DNA of 64,000 nucleotides, from contig NZ_MYFO02000009.1 of the NCBI RefSeq assembly GCF_004514475.2, forward strand, positions 165,066 through 229,065, in the 5' to 3' direction. Every line of letters begins with the position of its first letter. Within the stretch, counting starts at the first letter, position 1. The position numbers and the translations under genes were made by a program. This document shows positions 19,102 to 28,656 of the stretch, piece by piece. This stretch comes from Paenibacillus athensensis (GTDB lineage Bacteria; Bacillota; Bacilli; Paenibacillales; NBRC-103111). Under the pieces are notes generated by a model. The model had not been told where the DNA came from. It ran no database searches and saw nothing but the letters and a program-made list of their open reading frames with translations.

Positions 19102-22100
19102 ATGAAAGCTTCATGGACCCGACCGCGCGGCATCTGGCGCAAAGGATGGGGGACAAAGGGGTTGGCGCTTGTGCTGATGCTGGTGTTGGCGCTGCCTTTT
19201 GCAGTCGCGGGCACGGCTTCTGCGGATTTTGGTACGAGCAAGGTACTGGTGAACCAGATCGGCTATTTGCCGCTGGCCAACAAGGTAGCGACGATTGTCA
19301 CGCCTGCGACGATGACGTCGGGCACAACCTTTAAGGTCATTAACACGACCACGAATCTGGCGGTCAAAACAGGAACAACGACGGTAAAAGGGCTGGACAA
19401 CGCTTCCGGCGACTTCGTGCACAAAGCGGATTTCTCGGATGTCACGGCGCTGGGCACGTATCGCGTCGAGGTTCCGGCGCTGACTACGGGCGGCGTTAGC
19501 GTTAATTTTGTCGTGGCTAACGACATTTATCCGAATTTGCCTAAGGATGCGATGGGGTATTTTTATTTTCATCGTCTCGGTGCGGACCTGGACGGCTTCT
19601 CCGGCACGCCTTATTACCGCAAAGCGATTCACGATTGGAATACGGCGATTTCCTGCTATTATCCGCGCGGAAACGATAGCTTTGACGGACCGATTTACCC
19701 GTCTACGATTCCGGCTGACTGGTGCGGCGGCGAGAAGCTGAATGTGAAAAACGCTTGGGCCGATGCGGGCGATTTCGGTACGTATCCGGTCAATCACGCG
19801 ATTTCGGCTTGGACGTTGCTGAATTTGTATGAAGTGGACCCGACGGTGCTTCCGAACAACTCCTTAAACGTGTCTCCTGCGGAGAAAACGAACGGCGTGT
19901 CGGACTTGCTGGATGAAGTCAACTTCGGTTCGACTTATTTGCGGGGGATGCTGCCGACGAATACGTCGCTGCTTGCTTCCCATAAAATCACCAACGACGA
20001 CTTCGGCATTCGCCCGGGCATTGACCCGTGGTGGCAGGATTCCTGGTCGGTGAAGAAGGATACGTTCTACAACTGGAATGTAGCCAATGGCACCGGCAAT
20101 CCATCGCAGATTTTTGCTTCGAATATCGAGGGACTCGTCCATTTTGAAAATAAAATGAATGATTACATCCTGAACGGCGCGCTGCCGATCGGACAAACCC
20201 GAAATACGCTGCGTTACGCCCAGCCGCCTTCCACTGCAGCGACCTATGCGGTAGCGCGCGTTGCCGCTCAATTGGCGCGGACGCTTTCTGCCAGCACCGA
20301 TGCTACGACGCAATTGGATGCGCAAAAATATTGGGCCACGGCCAAGGATGCTTGGCAGCGCGCTACGACGTTGCCGACGATCATCCGCAATCAGGTCGAT
20401 CATCCGGCCGGAGATCCGAATTCGCGGCAATTTGAATCGCCCGGTGGCGGCGACTACCCGGATGCCGTCATTACAGACGATAAGTACGCAGCGGCGGTTG
20501 AAATGTATTTGACCGCACATAAGCTCGGCGATGCCAACAAAGCTACCTACAAGAGCGCTGTCACCGGCGCGGGCTCGGAGTATAAAAAGGTGGCGCTGTT
20601 CGACTGGCAATCCAGCGGTCCGTCCGGCTCCTTGTCCCTGATCACCGTGCCAAACGATTTGCCGGCTGCTGACATTACATCGATTGAAAATAACGTATTG
20701 AGCTTTGCCGACACGCAATTGACGACGATTGCCAGCGAAGGCTACCCGACGCCGCTTGCGCCGATCTGGAATGCCGGGGCTAACCGTTACGAATACGACT
20801 GGGGCTCCAATGCGCTGGTGGTCAACAAAATGATCATGCTGGGCCATGCGTTCGAAATTACCAAAAAACGCGGAACGCCGGACCTGAAATACCTCAAGGG
20901 TATGTATCAGGCGATGGATTACCTGATGGGTACGAACGCATTGAATATTTCCTTCATTACAGGCTACGGCCAATTCTATGAAAAAGTAACGCATGACCGC
21001 TTAGCTTACAATCTGTATCACTTCGATAATATTCCTTATCCGAAGGGTTGGTTGGCCGGCGGTCCGAACAATGCTTCCAATGGCGACGGCGTAACGCCTT
21101 CAGGTCTGCCTCCAGCCAAAACGTATGCCGGCTACGGCACGGACGGCAACGTTCAAGCGTTTGCTTCCAAGGAAAATACGATTAACTGGAACGCGCCGCT
21201 GGCTTGGGTGGCTACCTACATGAATGCCAACAAAAGCTATCTGACCGGCTCTACGCTCGGCACGAGCACGCTGAGCGCAACGGCAGGCAACGCCTCGGCC
21301 AGCATCAGCTGGACGGCAGCGACGGGAGCCACAAGCTATACGCTGCAAACGTCGCCGACATCGACAGGCACTTTCTCGAATGTGACGGGCGCAGTCGGCA
21401 CAACGTCGTTGAGCTTCAACGCAAGCGGCTTGACGAACGGCACGACGTATTGCTATCGCGTTGTCGCGACGAACGGCTCGTCCACGACGACCTCGAACGT
21501 CGTCTGCGTGACGCCGACGGTGTCGTTGGGCACAAGCACGCTGAGCGCAACGGCAGGCAACGCCTCGGCCAGCATTAGCTGGACGGCAGCGACGGGAGCC
21601 ACGAGCTATACGCTGCAAACGTCGCCGACATCGACAGGCACTTTCTCGAATGTATCGGGCGCAGTCGGCACAACGTCGCTGAGCTTTAACGCTAGCGGCC
21701 TGACGAACGGCACGACGTATTGCTACCGCGTTGTCGCAACGAACGGTTCGTCCACGACGACCTCGAACGTCGTCTGCGTGACGCCGACAGTGTCGCTGGG
21801 CACAAGCACGTTGAGCGCAACGGCAGGCAATGCCTCGGCCAGCATCAGCTGGACGGCAGCGACGGGAGCTACAAGCTATACGCTGCAAACGTCGCCGACC
21901 TCGACAGGCACCTTCTCGAATGTGACGGGCGCAGTCGGCACAACGTCGCTGAGCTTTAACGCAAGCGGCCTGACGAACGGCACGACGTATTGCTATCGCG
22001 TTATCGCGACGAACGGCTCGTCCACGACGACCTCGAACGTCGTCTGCGTGACGCCGACGGCACCGCTCGGCACAAGCACGTTGAGTGCAACGGCAGGCAA

Positions 22101-23841
22101 CGCTTCGGCCAGCATCAGCTGGACGGCAGCGACGGGAGCCACAAGCTACACGCTGCAAACGTCGCCGACCTCGACAGGCACTTTCTCGAATGTGACGGGC
22201 GCAGTCGGCACAACGTCGTTGAGCTTCAACGCAAGCGGCCTAACGAACGGCACGACGTATTGCTACCGCGTTGTCGCGACGAACGGCTCGTCCACGACGA
22301 CCTCGAACGTCGTCTGCGTGACGCCGACGGCACCGCTCGGCACAAGCACGTTGAGTGCAACGGCAGGCAATGCCTCGGCCAGCATCAGCTGGACGGCAGC
22401 GACGGGAGCCACGAGCTATACGCTGCAAACGTCGCCGACCTCGACAGGCACCTTCTCGAATGTGACGGGCGCAGTCGGCACAACATCGCTGAGCTTTAAC
22501 GCTAGCGGCCTGACGAACGGCACGACGTATTGCTATCGCGTTGTCGCGACGAACGGCTCGTCCACGACGACCTCGAACGTTGTCTGCGTGACGCCGGCAG
22601 GCGGCTCCACACCTACGTTTACGCTGGAATACCACCGCGATACGGACGGTAATGCCACGGATAATAAGGTACACGCCTTCTTCCGCATTACCAATACAAG
22701 TGCAGCAGGTTCACCGGCCGTTAACTATTCCGATCTGAAGATCCGCTACTGGTACACCAAGGGCACGACGACGGCGGAGACTTTTACAAGCGACTATGCT
22801 CCTGTAGTCAATACGAGCAATGTGCTTGGCGCAACGTACCCGTGGAGTCCATCCGTCACAGGAGCCGACACCTATATGGAAATTGGCTTCAAACCGGGAC
22901 CCACGCTGGCTGCAGGCGCAAACAGCGGTGAAATTCAGGGCCGCGTCAACAAAGTCGATTGGACGAATTACAGTGAAGCCGACGACTACTCGTACCTGCC
23001 GAATCAATACAGCTTTGCTGCGAATAACAAGGTAGCTTTGTATTATCAAGGACAACTGGTTTGGGGAACCGAACCGAGCACGCCAAGCATTCCAGCCGCT
23101 CCTGCTTCTCTTACAGCAACAGGCGGCAACGGCAGCGTGGCCTTGAGCTGGCCGGCTTCTACCAATGCTACCAGCTACACGGTTTACCGGAGTACAACCA
23201 ACGGCAGCGGTTATACTGCGCTTTCGGCTGGCACAGGTATATCGGCAACGTCGTTTACCGATACGACTGTAACGAATGGAGTCACTTACTATTATGTAGT
23301 AAAAGCAACGAATAGCGCCGGCTCCAGCGGCAACTCGCCACAAGCGAGCGCTACGCCGAATGCGACTGCAACCAGCCTGGCTGTACAATACCGGGCGATG
23401 GATACCATTTCGGTTAACAACCAGATTCAATTTGTGGTATCGATCAAAAACAACGGCACTGCTCCTGTGAACTTCAGCGATTACAAAATCCGCTACTACT
23501 TTACAAGTGACGGCGCCACAACCTTTAATCTTTTCTGCGACTGGGCTTCGGACAGCAGCACCAACCAATGCGGAAATGTCACACGGCAAGTTGTGGCGTT
23601 AGCTACGCCGGTGTCGGGTGCAACCCATTACGTGGAGATCGGTTTTGCCTCCGGTATGGGTCAGGTTCCTGCCGGCACGGTTAGCGGCAATGTTCAAATC
23701 CGCCTGCATAAAGGCGATTGGTCGAACTTCACGGAAGCGGGAGATTACTCCTTCGATCCATCCAAAACAACGCTGACGGACTGGAATAAGGTCACGCTGC
23801 TGAATGCGTCCAATGTCATTCTTTGGGGCACGGCTCCTTAA
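19102..23841 (+). CDS. Secreted GH9 cellulase with five FN3 modules and two CBM3 domains
   Basis: 1579 residues. A signal peptide (cleavage near ...GTASA-DF, residue 42) is followed by an Ig-like CelD_N domain (about 43-140), a GH9 catalytic domain (about 145-715), five FN3 modules of 90 residues (719-1168), CBM3 (about 1172-1320), a sixth, divergent FN3 (about 1330-1420) and a second CBM3 (about 1428-1579). The GH9 catalytic aspartates are Asp221 and Asp224 in WADAGD, and the general acid is Glu691 in SKENTINWNAP. The enzyme should hydrolyse beta-1,4-glucan outside the cell, the CBM3 domains binding crystalline cellulose. The ATG at 19102 follows AAAAGGAGAG. The 400 bp upstream hold only the promoter and operator. 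Confidence 0.95.
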   Translation: MKASWTRPRGIWRKGWGTKGLALVLMLVLALPFAVAGTASADFGTSKVLVNQIGYLPLANKVATIVTPATMTSGTTFKVINTTTNLAVKTGTTTVKGLDNASGDFVHKADFSDVTALGTYRVEVPALTTGGVSVNFVVANDIYPNLPKDAMGYFYFHRLGADLDGFSGTPYYRKAIHDWNTAISCYYPRGNDSFDGPIYPSTIPADWCGGEKLNVKNAWADAGDFGTYPVNHAISAWTLLNLYEVDPTVLPNNSLNVSPAEKTNGVSDLLDEVNFGSTYLRGMLPTNTSLLASHKITNDDFGIRPGIDPWWQDSWSVKKDTFYNWNVANGTGNPSQIFASNIEGLVHFENKMNDYILNGALPIGQTRNTLRYAQPPSTAATYAVARVAAQLARTLSASTDATTQLDAQKYWATAKDAWQRATTLPTIIRNQVDHPAGDPNSRQFESPGGGDYPDAVITDDKYAAAVEMYLTAHKLGDANKATYKSAVTGAGSEYKKVALFDWQSSGPSGSLSLITVPNDLPAADITSIENNVLSFADTQLTTIASEGYPTPLAPIWNAGANRYEYDWGSNALVVNKMIMLGHAFEITKKRGTPDLKYLKGMYQAMDYLMGTNALNISFITGYGQFYEKVTHDRLAYNLYHFDNIPYPKGWLAGGPNNASNGDGVTPSGLPPAKTYAGYGTDGNVQAFASKENTINWNAPLAWVATYMNANKSYLTGSTLGTSTLSATAGNASASISWTAATGATSYTLQTSPTSTGTFSNVTGAVGTTSLSFNASGLTNGTTYCYRVVATNGSSTTTSNVVCVTPTVSLGTSTLSATAGNASASISWTAATGATSYTLQTSPTSTGTFSNVSGAVGTTSLSFNASGLTNGTTYCYRVVATNGSSTTTSNVVCVTPTVSLGTSTLSATAGNASASISWTAATGATSYTLQTSPTSTGTFSNVTGAVGTTSLSFNASGLTNGTTYCYRVIATNGSSTTTSNVVCVTPTAPLGTSTLSATAGNASASISWTAATGATSYTLQTSPTSTGTFSNVTGAVGTTSLSFNASGLTNGTTYCYRVVATNGSSTTTSNVVCVTPTAPLGTSTLSATAGNASASISWTAATGATSYTLQTSPTSTGTFSNVTGAVGTTSLSFNASGLTNGTTYCYRVVATNGSSTTTSNVVCVTPAGGSTPTFTLEYHRDTDGNATDNKVHAFFRITNTSAAGSPAVNYSDLKIRYWYTKGTTTAETFTSDYAPVVNTSNVLGATYPWSPSVTGADTYMEIGFKPGPTLAAGANSGEIQGRVNKVDWTNYSEADDYSYLPNQYSFAANNKVALYYQGQLVWGTEPSTPSIPAAPASLTATGGNGSVALSWPASTNATSYTVYRSTTNGSGYTALSAGTGISATSFTDTTVTNGVTYYYVVKATNSAGSSGNSPQASATPNATATSLAVQYRAMDTISVNNQIQFVVSIKNNGTAPVNFSDYKIRYYFTSDGATTFNLFCDWASDSSTNQCGNVTRQVVALATPVSGATHYVEIGFASGMGQVPAGTVSGNVQIRLHKGDWSNFTEAGDYSFDPSKTTLTDWNKVTLLNASNVILWGTAP
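21258..22607 (+). repeat. Five near-identical 270-bp FN3-coding repeats
   Basis: Units begin at about 21258, 21528, 21798, 22068 and 22338, each starting LGTSTLSATAGNASASISW and ending SNVVCVTP. They differ by a handful of mostly silent bases. Each module has two cysteines (YCYRV and VVCVTP). The identity implies recent duplication or ongoing gene conversion. Confidence 0.95.
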
Positions 23842-23869
23842 TTCAGAAGCAAAGCGATTATAGGTAACT

Positions 23870-23932
23870 AAAAAAAGCGGGGTTTTTCCTTGCAGACGGT
23901 GTAAACGGTCTGTTGGAGAAGCCTCGCTTTTT
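23870..23932 (+). terminator. Terminator after the first GH9 gene
   Basis: AAAAAAGCG at the left pairs with CGCTTTTT at the right across an extended, partly paired stem (GGGTTTTTCC...GGAGAAGCC). A T-tract closes it. Confidence 0.7.
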
Positions 23933-24093
23933 CATGCCCGAACAGGCTGTTCCGGCACAAAAGCTGCATGGGGGCTGATCGGAAGCCGTTTGATGACAGG
24001 ACGAGATGGCTCTGCGAAACCACTTCGGCTTATTTGGCGGTTTTGGGCGTCTTTTAACATGCAGGGGGCTGGCAGCGGCCTTTTAAAGCGGTG

Positions 24094-24783
24094 TTACTCT
24101 TCCTGTTTTTCCTGCTCCTTGATCACTTGCTCGATGCCCAGCAAAATTACCTTCAAGCCGAATTCAAACGCTGTATCGCTGCCCATCAGCTCGAACAGAT
24201 TGTTGGTGAACATTCTTCGGAAGAGCCCGGCATCCGCTTCGCTCATGGCGTCGAGAACCTGAAGCAGCCCCTCGCCCGGCAGCGCCTCTTGCGCCTCCAG
24301 CACCGCCGACACATTACGCTCATGCTGATAGTCGTCGAGAACGAAGTAGAAAACAAAGTTCACCAGTGTGGTCACCACCTGCATCTTCTGATCCTGCTCC
24401 AGCGGCGTCTCTTCCACACAGAGCAGCATGCGGTTGGTAAACCGGATAATGTCCGGCTCGTGGGGCAGGGTCATCATCATCAACTGCGTAGAGCAGGGAT
24501 AGCGGCGCAGCACGTTCCGCACGGTTGCCGCCAGCACGGCCAGTTGCTCCTTCCAGTCGCCGTCGGCATGGAATTCCTCCAGGATAATTTTTGACACCTG
24601 ATTGGCCAGGCGCTGATAGAGGTGCTGCTTGCTTTTGAAATACCAATAGAGGGAGGGGGCTTGAATACCAAGCCGGTCGGCCAAGCGCCGCAGGCTGAAT
24701 TTCTCGATGCCTTCCTCGCCGAGTAGCGCCCACGAAGCCTCCAAAATCGTATCCTCTGAAATTTGCGGTTGTTGCTTTTTCAT
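24094..24783 (-). CDS. TetR-family transcriptional repressor
   Basis: 229 residues. The N-terminal helix-turn-helix reads 'FSLRRLADRLGIQAPSLYWYFKSKQHLY' (about residues 28-55), the classic TetR_N pattern. The rest is a helical ligand-binding domain resembling TetR_C. It ends in a charged tail (KEQEKQEE). It is divergent from the MATE pump gene across a 130-bp region with three copies of a TTACAnTGTAA-type operator, so it most likely represses both genes and is released by a pump substrate. Confidence 0.9.
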   Translation of the reverse strand: MKKQQPQISEDTILEASWALLGEEGIEKFSLRRLADRLGIQAPSLYWYFKSKQHLYQRLANQVSKIILEEFHADGDWKEQLAVLAATVRNVLRRYPCSTQLMMMTLPHEPDIIRFTNRMLLCVEETPLEQDQKMQVVTTLVNFVFYFVLDDYQHERNVSAVLEAQEALPGEGLLQVLDAMSEADAGLFRRMFTNNLFELMGSDTAFEFGLKVILLGIEQVIKEQEKQEE

Positions 24784-24802
24784 CCGTATCCGCCCTTTTA
24801 TC

Positions 24803-24882
24803 TAACAGTGTAAGTTTTTGCTTTACAGGTCCATGTATTCATGATATCATCTTACACTGTAAGGTTCAATCTTACACTGTTA
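24803..24882. promoter_or_regulatory. Promoter and triple TetR operator between the TetR and MATE genes
   Basis: TAACAGTGTAAG occurs at 24803-24814, the palindrome CTTACACTGTAAG at 24851-24863, and CTTACACTGTTA at 24871-24882. A plus-strand promoter TTTACA (24822-24827), 17 bp, TATCAT (24845-24850) drives the MATE gene. The central operator starts right after the -10, so binding would block transcription. Confidence 0.85.
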
Positions 24883-24913
24883 GTTTAAAACGAAAAGGAA
24901 AGAAGGGAACCGC

Positions 24914-26272
24914 ATGGAAAACGCCAATCTCCATTACTTTGAAAAAGCGTCGATTGCCAAAGCTGTAGCGCATTTTGCGGTGCCGATGATGTTGGGCACA
25001 TCGATGAGCGTGATTTATTCCATTTTGAATGCTTACTTTCTTGGCACTTTGAACAATACAGCGATGCTGTCTGCGCTTGCGTTGACCTTGCCGCTATTTG
25101 CCGGCATTATGGCGCTCGGCAATCTGATCGGCATTGGCGGGGGTGCGTTTATCTCCCGTTTGCTGGGAGAGAAAAACTACGATGAGGTCAAGCACGTGTC
25201 CTCGTTTGCTTTTTACAGCAGTCTCGTATTAGGCGTAGTGGTGATGGCCGTGGGCCTGCCCTTAATTGATCCGATTGTGCATGGACTGGGGGCTACGCCG
25301 GAATCGTTCGGATTCACGAAGGACTATGTCACGGTCATGTTGATCGGCTCGCCGGTGGTCGTTTTGTTTTTTACCTTGGAAAATATCGTGCGCGCCGAAG
25401 GCTCGGCCGTAACGTCCATGCTCGGCATGATGCTGAGCGTGATCGTCAATATTGCGCTGGATGCGCTGGTGATTTTCGTGTTTCATTGGGGCGTGATTGG
25501 TGTGGCGTCGGCGACCGTGGTCGCGAATCTGGTTGCGTGTGCCTTCTACGCCTTCCATTTGGGCGTGAAGAGTCCTTTTTTGACCGTCTCCGTCACTTGG
25601 TTCAAGATCAGTAAAGCTATTGTGAGTAATGTTTTCAAAATCGGCGTTCCCGTTTTTATTATGAGCATCTTTCTGGGAGCGATGTCGCTTATTTTTAACC
25701 ATTTTCTTGTCGAATATGGCGAGCAGGCGGTGGCGGGGTACGGGATTTCATCGCGGCTGCTGCAATTTCCCGAATTTGTGCTGATGGGGCTGTGCGAAGG
25801 CGTCGTGCCGTTGATTGCGTTCTCGTTTACGGCGAATAAATTGCGCATGAAGATGACGATTTCGTTTACGATCAAAACGATTGTGGCGTTAGCCGTCGTG
25901 TTCGGCATCGTTGTGTATCTCATTTCGGACCGATTGATCGGGCTGTTTACGAACGACCCGCAATTGATTGAAATGGGCAGCTATATTTTGCATGTGACGT
26001 TCCTGTCCTTGTTTATTACAGGGATGACGTCGTTGTTTACGGGGATTTTTCAAGCGACGGCGCAAGGGACTGCCGCGTTTATTATGTCCGTTATTCAAGG
26101 AATTACGCTGATTCCGGTGCTTTTTATCGCCAATCGGCTGCATGGCTTCCACGGGGTGGTGTGGTCGCTCGTCATTGCCGACGCTGTTGCGTTTCTGGTC
26201 GGGGCCGTGATGCTGTACGTGCTGCGCACCCGGCTGCAGCCGGATCTGGAGAGCTTGCTGCAGCCGGATTGA
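24914..26272 (+). CDS. MATE-family multidrug efflux pump
   Basis: 452 residues with about twelve hydrophobic segments in two homologous halves. The N-terminal half shows 'HFAVPMMLGTSMSVIYSILNAYFLG' and 'GGGAFISRLLGEKNYDEVKHVSSFAF', typical of the MepA-like MATE subgroup. It should export cationic drugs by Na+ or H+ antiport. The start at 24914 follows GAAAGGAAAGAAGGGA. The divergent TetR gene and the operator array point to substrate-inducible expression. No terminator was seen before the repeat region at 26440. Confidence 0.9.
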   Translation: MENANLHYFEKASIAKAVAHFAVPMMLGTSMSVIYSILNAYFLGTLNNTAMLSALALTLPLFAGIMALGNLIGIGGGAFISRLLGEKNYDEVKHVSSFAFYSSLVLGVVVMAVGLPLIDPIVHGLGATPESFGFTKDYVTVMLIGSPVVVLFFTLENIVRAEGSAVTSMLGMMLSVIVNIALDALVIFVFHWGVIGVASATVVANLVACAFYAFHLGVKSPFLTVSVTWFKISKAIVSNVFKIGVPVFIMSIFLGAMSLIFNHFLVEYGEQAVAGYGISSRLLQFPEFVLMGLCEGVVPLIAFSFTANKLRMKMTISFTIKTIVALAVVFGIVVYLISDRLIGLFTNDPQLIEMGSYILHVTFLSLFITGMTSLFTGIFQATAQGTAAFIMSVIQGITLIPVLFIANRLHGFHGVVWSLVIADAVAFLVGAVMLYVLRTRLQPDLESLLQPD

Positions 26273-26439
26273 GCAGAGGGAAGGGCGAATCGCCTGCGGC
26301 TGGGCGAATTTGACATCTTAGGCCCCTCGCCGTATGATACGGGTAAAATGACCGGGCCGCCGCGTCCGCGCCCTATGGCGGTGCAGAGTGGAGCAAGGCT
26401 GAATGGACGGGGACGGAAGCTGGCCAAATGGGGGGCCGG

Positions 26440-26585
26440 AAGGCTGGGAGACCGGAAGACCGGAAGACCGGAGGACCAGAACGCCGGATGATCTGGAAGG
26501 CCAGATGACCGGAGGACCCGGAAGGCCGGAAGGCCGGATGATCTGGAGGGCCAGATGACCGGAAGACCGGAGGACCCGGAAGCCC
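26440..26585. repeat. GGAAGACCGGA-type repeats with a duplicated hairpin
   Basis: A low-complexity GC-rich stretch of GGAAGACCGGA-like words. Inside it a 30-bp hairpin unit (CCGGATGATCTGG then CCAGATGACCGG) occurs at 26483-26512 and again at 26533-26562, 50 bp apart. It lies immediately upstream of the aminopeptidase gene; no protein is predicted. Confidence 0.75.
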
Positions 26586-26624
26586 CGACCCGACGGCGTG
26601 GCCCGGAAAGAGGAGGATATCCCG

Positions 26625-27743
26625 ATGTTGGACCCAAGACAAACAAAGCTGGCCGACGTGCTGGTCAATTATTCCGTGAAGGCGAAGCCGGGCGAGAACA
26701 TCCTGATCGAAGCTTTTGGCATCGATGCGATTTTCGTCAAGGAGCTGGTGAAGAAAGTACATGCCGCGGGCGCGCATCCGTTTGTGCAACTGCGCGATCA
26801 TACCGTGCTGCGCCAGCTGGTGATGGAAGGAACGGAAGCGCAAATTCAGGCGTGGGCCGATATCGACGCTTACCAGATGCGGAAGATGCAGGGTTATATC
26901 GGCGTGCGCGGCGGCGCGAATATCAACGAGATGTCGGATATTCCGGCCGATCGGATGAAGCTGTACAACTCGATTTACAGCCGACAGGTGCATTTTGATA
27001 TCCGCGTCAAGGATACGCGCTGGGTCGTGCTGCGCTACCCGACGCCGTCGATGGCCCAACTGGCCGGGATGAGCACGGAGGCGTTCGAGGCGTTTTATTT
27101 TCAGGTGTGTACGATGGATTACAGCAAAATGTCGCGGGCAATGGACGCGCTCAAGGCGCTTATGGACCGCACCGACCGCGTGCGGCTCGTCGGGCCGGGC
27201 ACGGACCTGCGTTTTTCGATCAAGGGCATCGGCAGTGTTAAATGCGACGGCGAGCTGAACATTCCGGACGGCGAAGTGTATTCGGCTCCGGTGCGCGATT
27301 CGGTGAATGGCGTGATCAGCTTCAATACGCCGACGCCACACGACGGCTTCACGTTCGAGAACATCCGCTTCGAGTTTGAAAACGGCAAAATCGTCCAAGC
27401 GACCGCTAACGATACCGAGCGGATCAACGAAATCCTCGATATCGACGAAGGCGCGCGTTATGTCGGCGAATTCGCGATTGGCGTCAATCCGTACATTCAG
27501 CATCCGATGAAGGATACGCTGTTTGACGAGAAAATCGACGGCAGCTTCCATTTTACCCCGGGCAATTGCTATGACGACGCCTACAACGGCAACCGCTCGT
27601 CGCTGCATTGGGATATCGTCAATATTCAGCGCCCGGACTACGGCGGCGGCGAAATCTGGTTCGACGACGTGCTGATCCGCAAGGACGGCCGCTTTGTCGT
27701 GCCGGAGCTGGAGCTGCTGAATCCGGAGCATTTGAAGGCTTAA
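26625..27743 (+). CDS. M29-family aminopeptidase (AmpS/AmpII type)
   Basis: 372-residue cytoplasmic metallopeptidase. Family blocks include 'KLADVLVNYSVKAKPGENILIEA' at the N-terminus, 'ANINEMSDIP', 'VGPGTDLRFSIKGI', 'NIPDGEVYSAP', 'VGEFAIGVNPYIQ' and 'NRSSLHWDIV', which carry the Glu, His and Asp metal ligands of the M29 fold. It releases N-terminal amino acids from peptides. The start at 26625 follows GAGGAGGA; an in-frame ATG 27 bp upstream lacks a comparable site. It appears monocistronic. Confidence 0.92.
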   Translation: MLDPRQTKLADVLVNYSVKAKPGENILIEAFGIDAIFVKELVKKVHAAGAHPFVQLRDHTVLRQLVMEGTEAQIQAWADIDAYQMRKMQGYIGVRGGANINEMSDIPADRMKLYNSIYSRQVHFDIRVKDTRWVVLRYPTPSMAQLAGMSTEAFEAFYFQVCTMDYSKMSRAMDALKALMDRTDRVRLVGPGTDLRFSIKGIGSVKCDGELNIPDGEVYSAPVRDSVNGVISFNTPTPHDGFTFENIRFEFENGKIVQATANDTERINEILDIDEGARYVGEFAIGVNPYIQHPMKDTLFDEKIDGSFHFTPGNCYDDAYNGNRSSLHWDIVNIQRPDYGGGEIWFDDVLIRKDGRFVVPELELLNPEHLKA

Positions 27744-27824
27744 TTGGATATGGATGCGTATGAATGCCATGTGCGGGGAGCTGCATGTGGCATTTTGTGC
27801 AGTTTTTTGGTGGGAGGCGGCAAT

Positions 27825-27959
27825 ATGGAGTCGGAAAAGTCCGGTATGATGACGTATTATGATATTTTGAAGATAGGCTTGAAATTGTTTGGCATTTATT
27901 TAGTGCTTAGAGGCGTATACAATTCTTTCACTTGGGGCGAACCATTTTTTACTATTTGA
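27825..27959 (+). CDS. Short hydrophobic protein, possibly a truncated membrane protein
   Basis: 44 residues (MESEKSGMMTYYDILKIGLK..., ending NSFTWGEPFFTI). One membrane segment (about 16-33) is likely. GGGAGGCGG precedes the ATG. It resembles the first 40 residues of longer multi-pass proteins and then stops abruptly where AT-rich DNA begins, so it may be a gene remnant at the edge of the acquired island. I do not recognise a family. Confidence 0.4.
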   Translation: MESEKSGMMTYYDILKIGLKLFGIYLVLRGVYNSFTWGEPFFTI

Positions 27960-28260
27960 AATAATATTTTTCATGATTATTTTCATGGTTTTAAAGCTGT
28001 TACTTTTGTGCAAAAAAATTAACAAATGCGCAAAGAAAAATTTGCATGTTTGCGAAAATTATTTTCATTTAATTCTAAAAATGGAAGCTGTATGATGGTT
28101 TTAGCTATCAGCAGCTTCTATTTTTTGTGCTCGCAGATGGTGAGACCGGGCTGTATGTTTTACAGCAAAAGCTCGAAATATTTTACTGGGAATTCCAAAT
28201 CTTTGAAATACTGCTCCGGAGGCTGTATTTCGACTAAAAATTGCGTAGGGGAAGGGAAAC
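27960..28260 (+). other. AT-rich stretch before the truncated peptidase gene
   Basis: No gene is seen. It contains one clear terminator (listed separately) and AT-rich sequence that marks a sharp change in composition relative to the GC-rich genes on the left. Confidence 0.5.
28084..28126 (+). terminator. Intrinsic terminator
   Basis: GAAGCTG (28084-28090) pairs with CAGCTTC (28112-28118), followed by TATTTTTT. It ends transcription entering from the left and insulates the peptidase remnant. Confidence 0.7.
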
Positions 28261-28656
28261 ATGCTCATGAAACGAACGATGTTGGCTGGTCTCGTATTTG
28301 CTTTACTTACTCTCGGGCTACTGCCTGCCGAACATATACAGGCTGCTACTGCGAATCCAAAAGGCAATGAACGGACCCAACCCGCTGCCTCTTCTGGCGA
28401 CGAGGAGCAGCAGGTCGTGGTCACTTTTAAGAATAAAGTTGATAAAACGCTGCTGAAGGGAAAAATCAAACGCGAGCAAAAGCGCCGTCCTACGGTCGCG
28501 GTGAAGATGTCGAAAAAAGAGATCGAAAAGTTGAAGAAGGATGCCTCTGTCTTGTCGGTTGAGCCGGATATCGTCATGGAAGCTGCGGCACAAACGACGG
28601 ACTGGGGAACCTCCGACATACAAGCGCCGGCAGTCTGGCTAGAATCATCTCTATAG
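28261..28656 (+). pseudogene. Subtilisin-like (S8) peptidase, N-terminal remnant
   Basis: The frame encodes a signal peptide (about residues 1-28, ending HIQA), a linker and an inhibitor-I9 type propeptide ('EEQQVVVTFKNKVDKTLLKGKI' to 'ASVLSVEPDIVMEAA'). It then has the first residues of an S8 catalytic domain, 'QTTDWGTSDIQAPAVW', where a normal protein would continue toward the catalytic Asp. Instead homology ends at about 28640 and a stop follows at 28654. No Asp, His or Ser of the triad is present. The adjoining sequence is, in another frame, the C-terminal tip of a toxin. The simplest reading is a large internal deletion in a long S8-headed polymorphic toxin gene. Confidence 0.8.
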
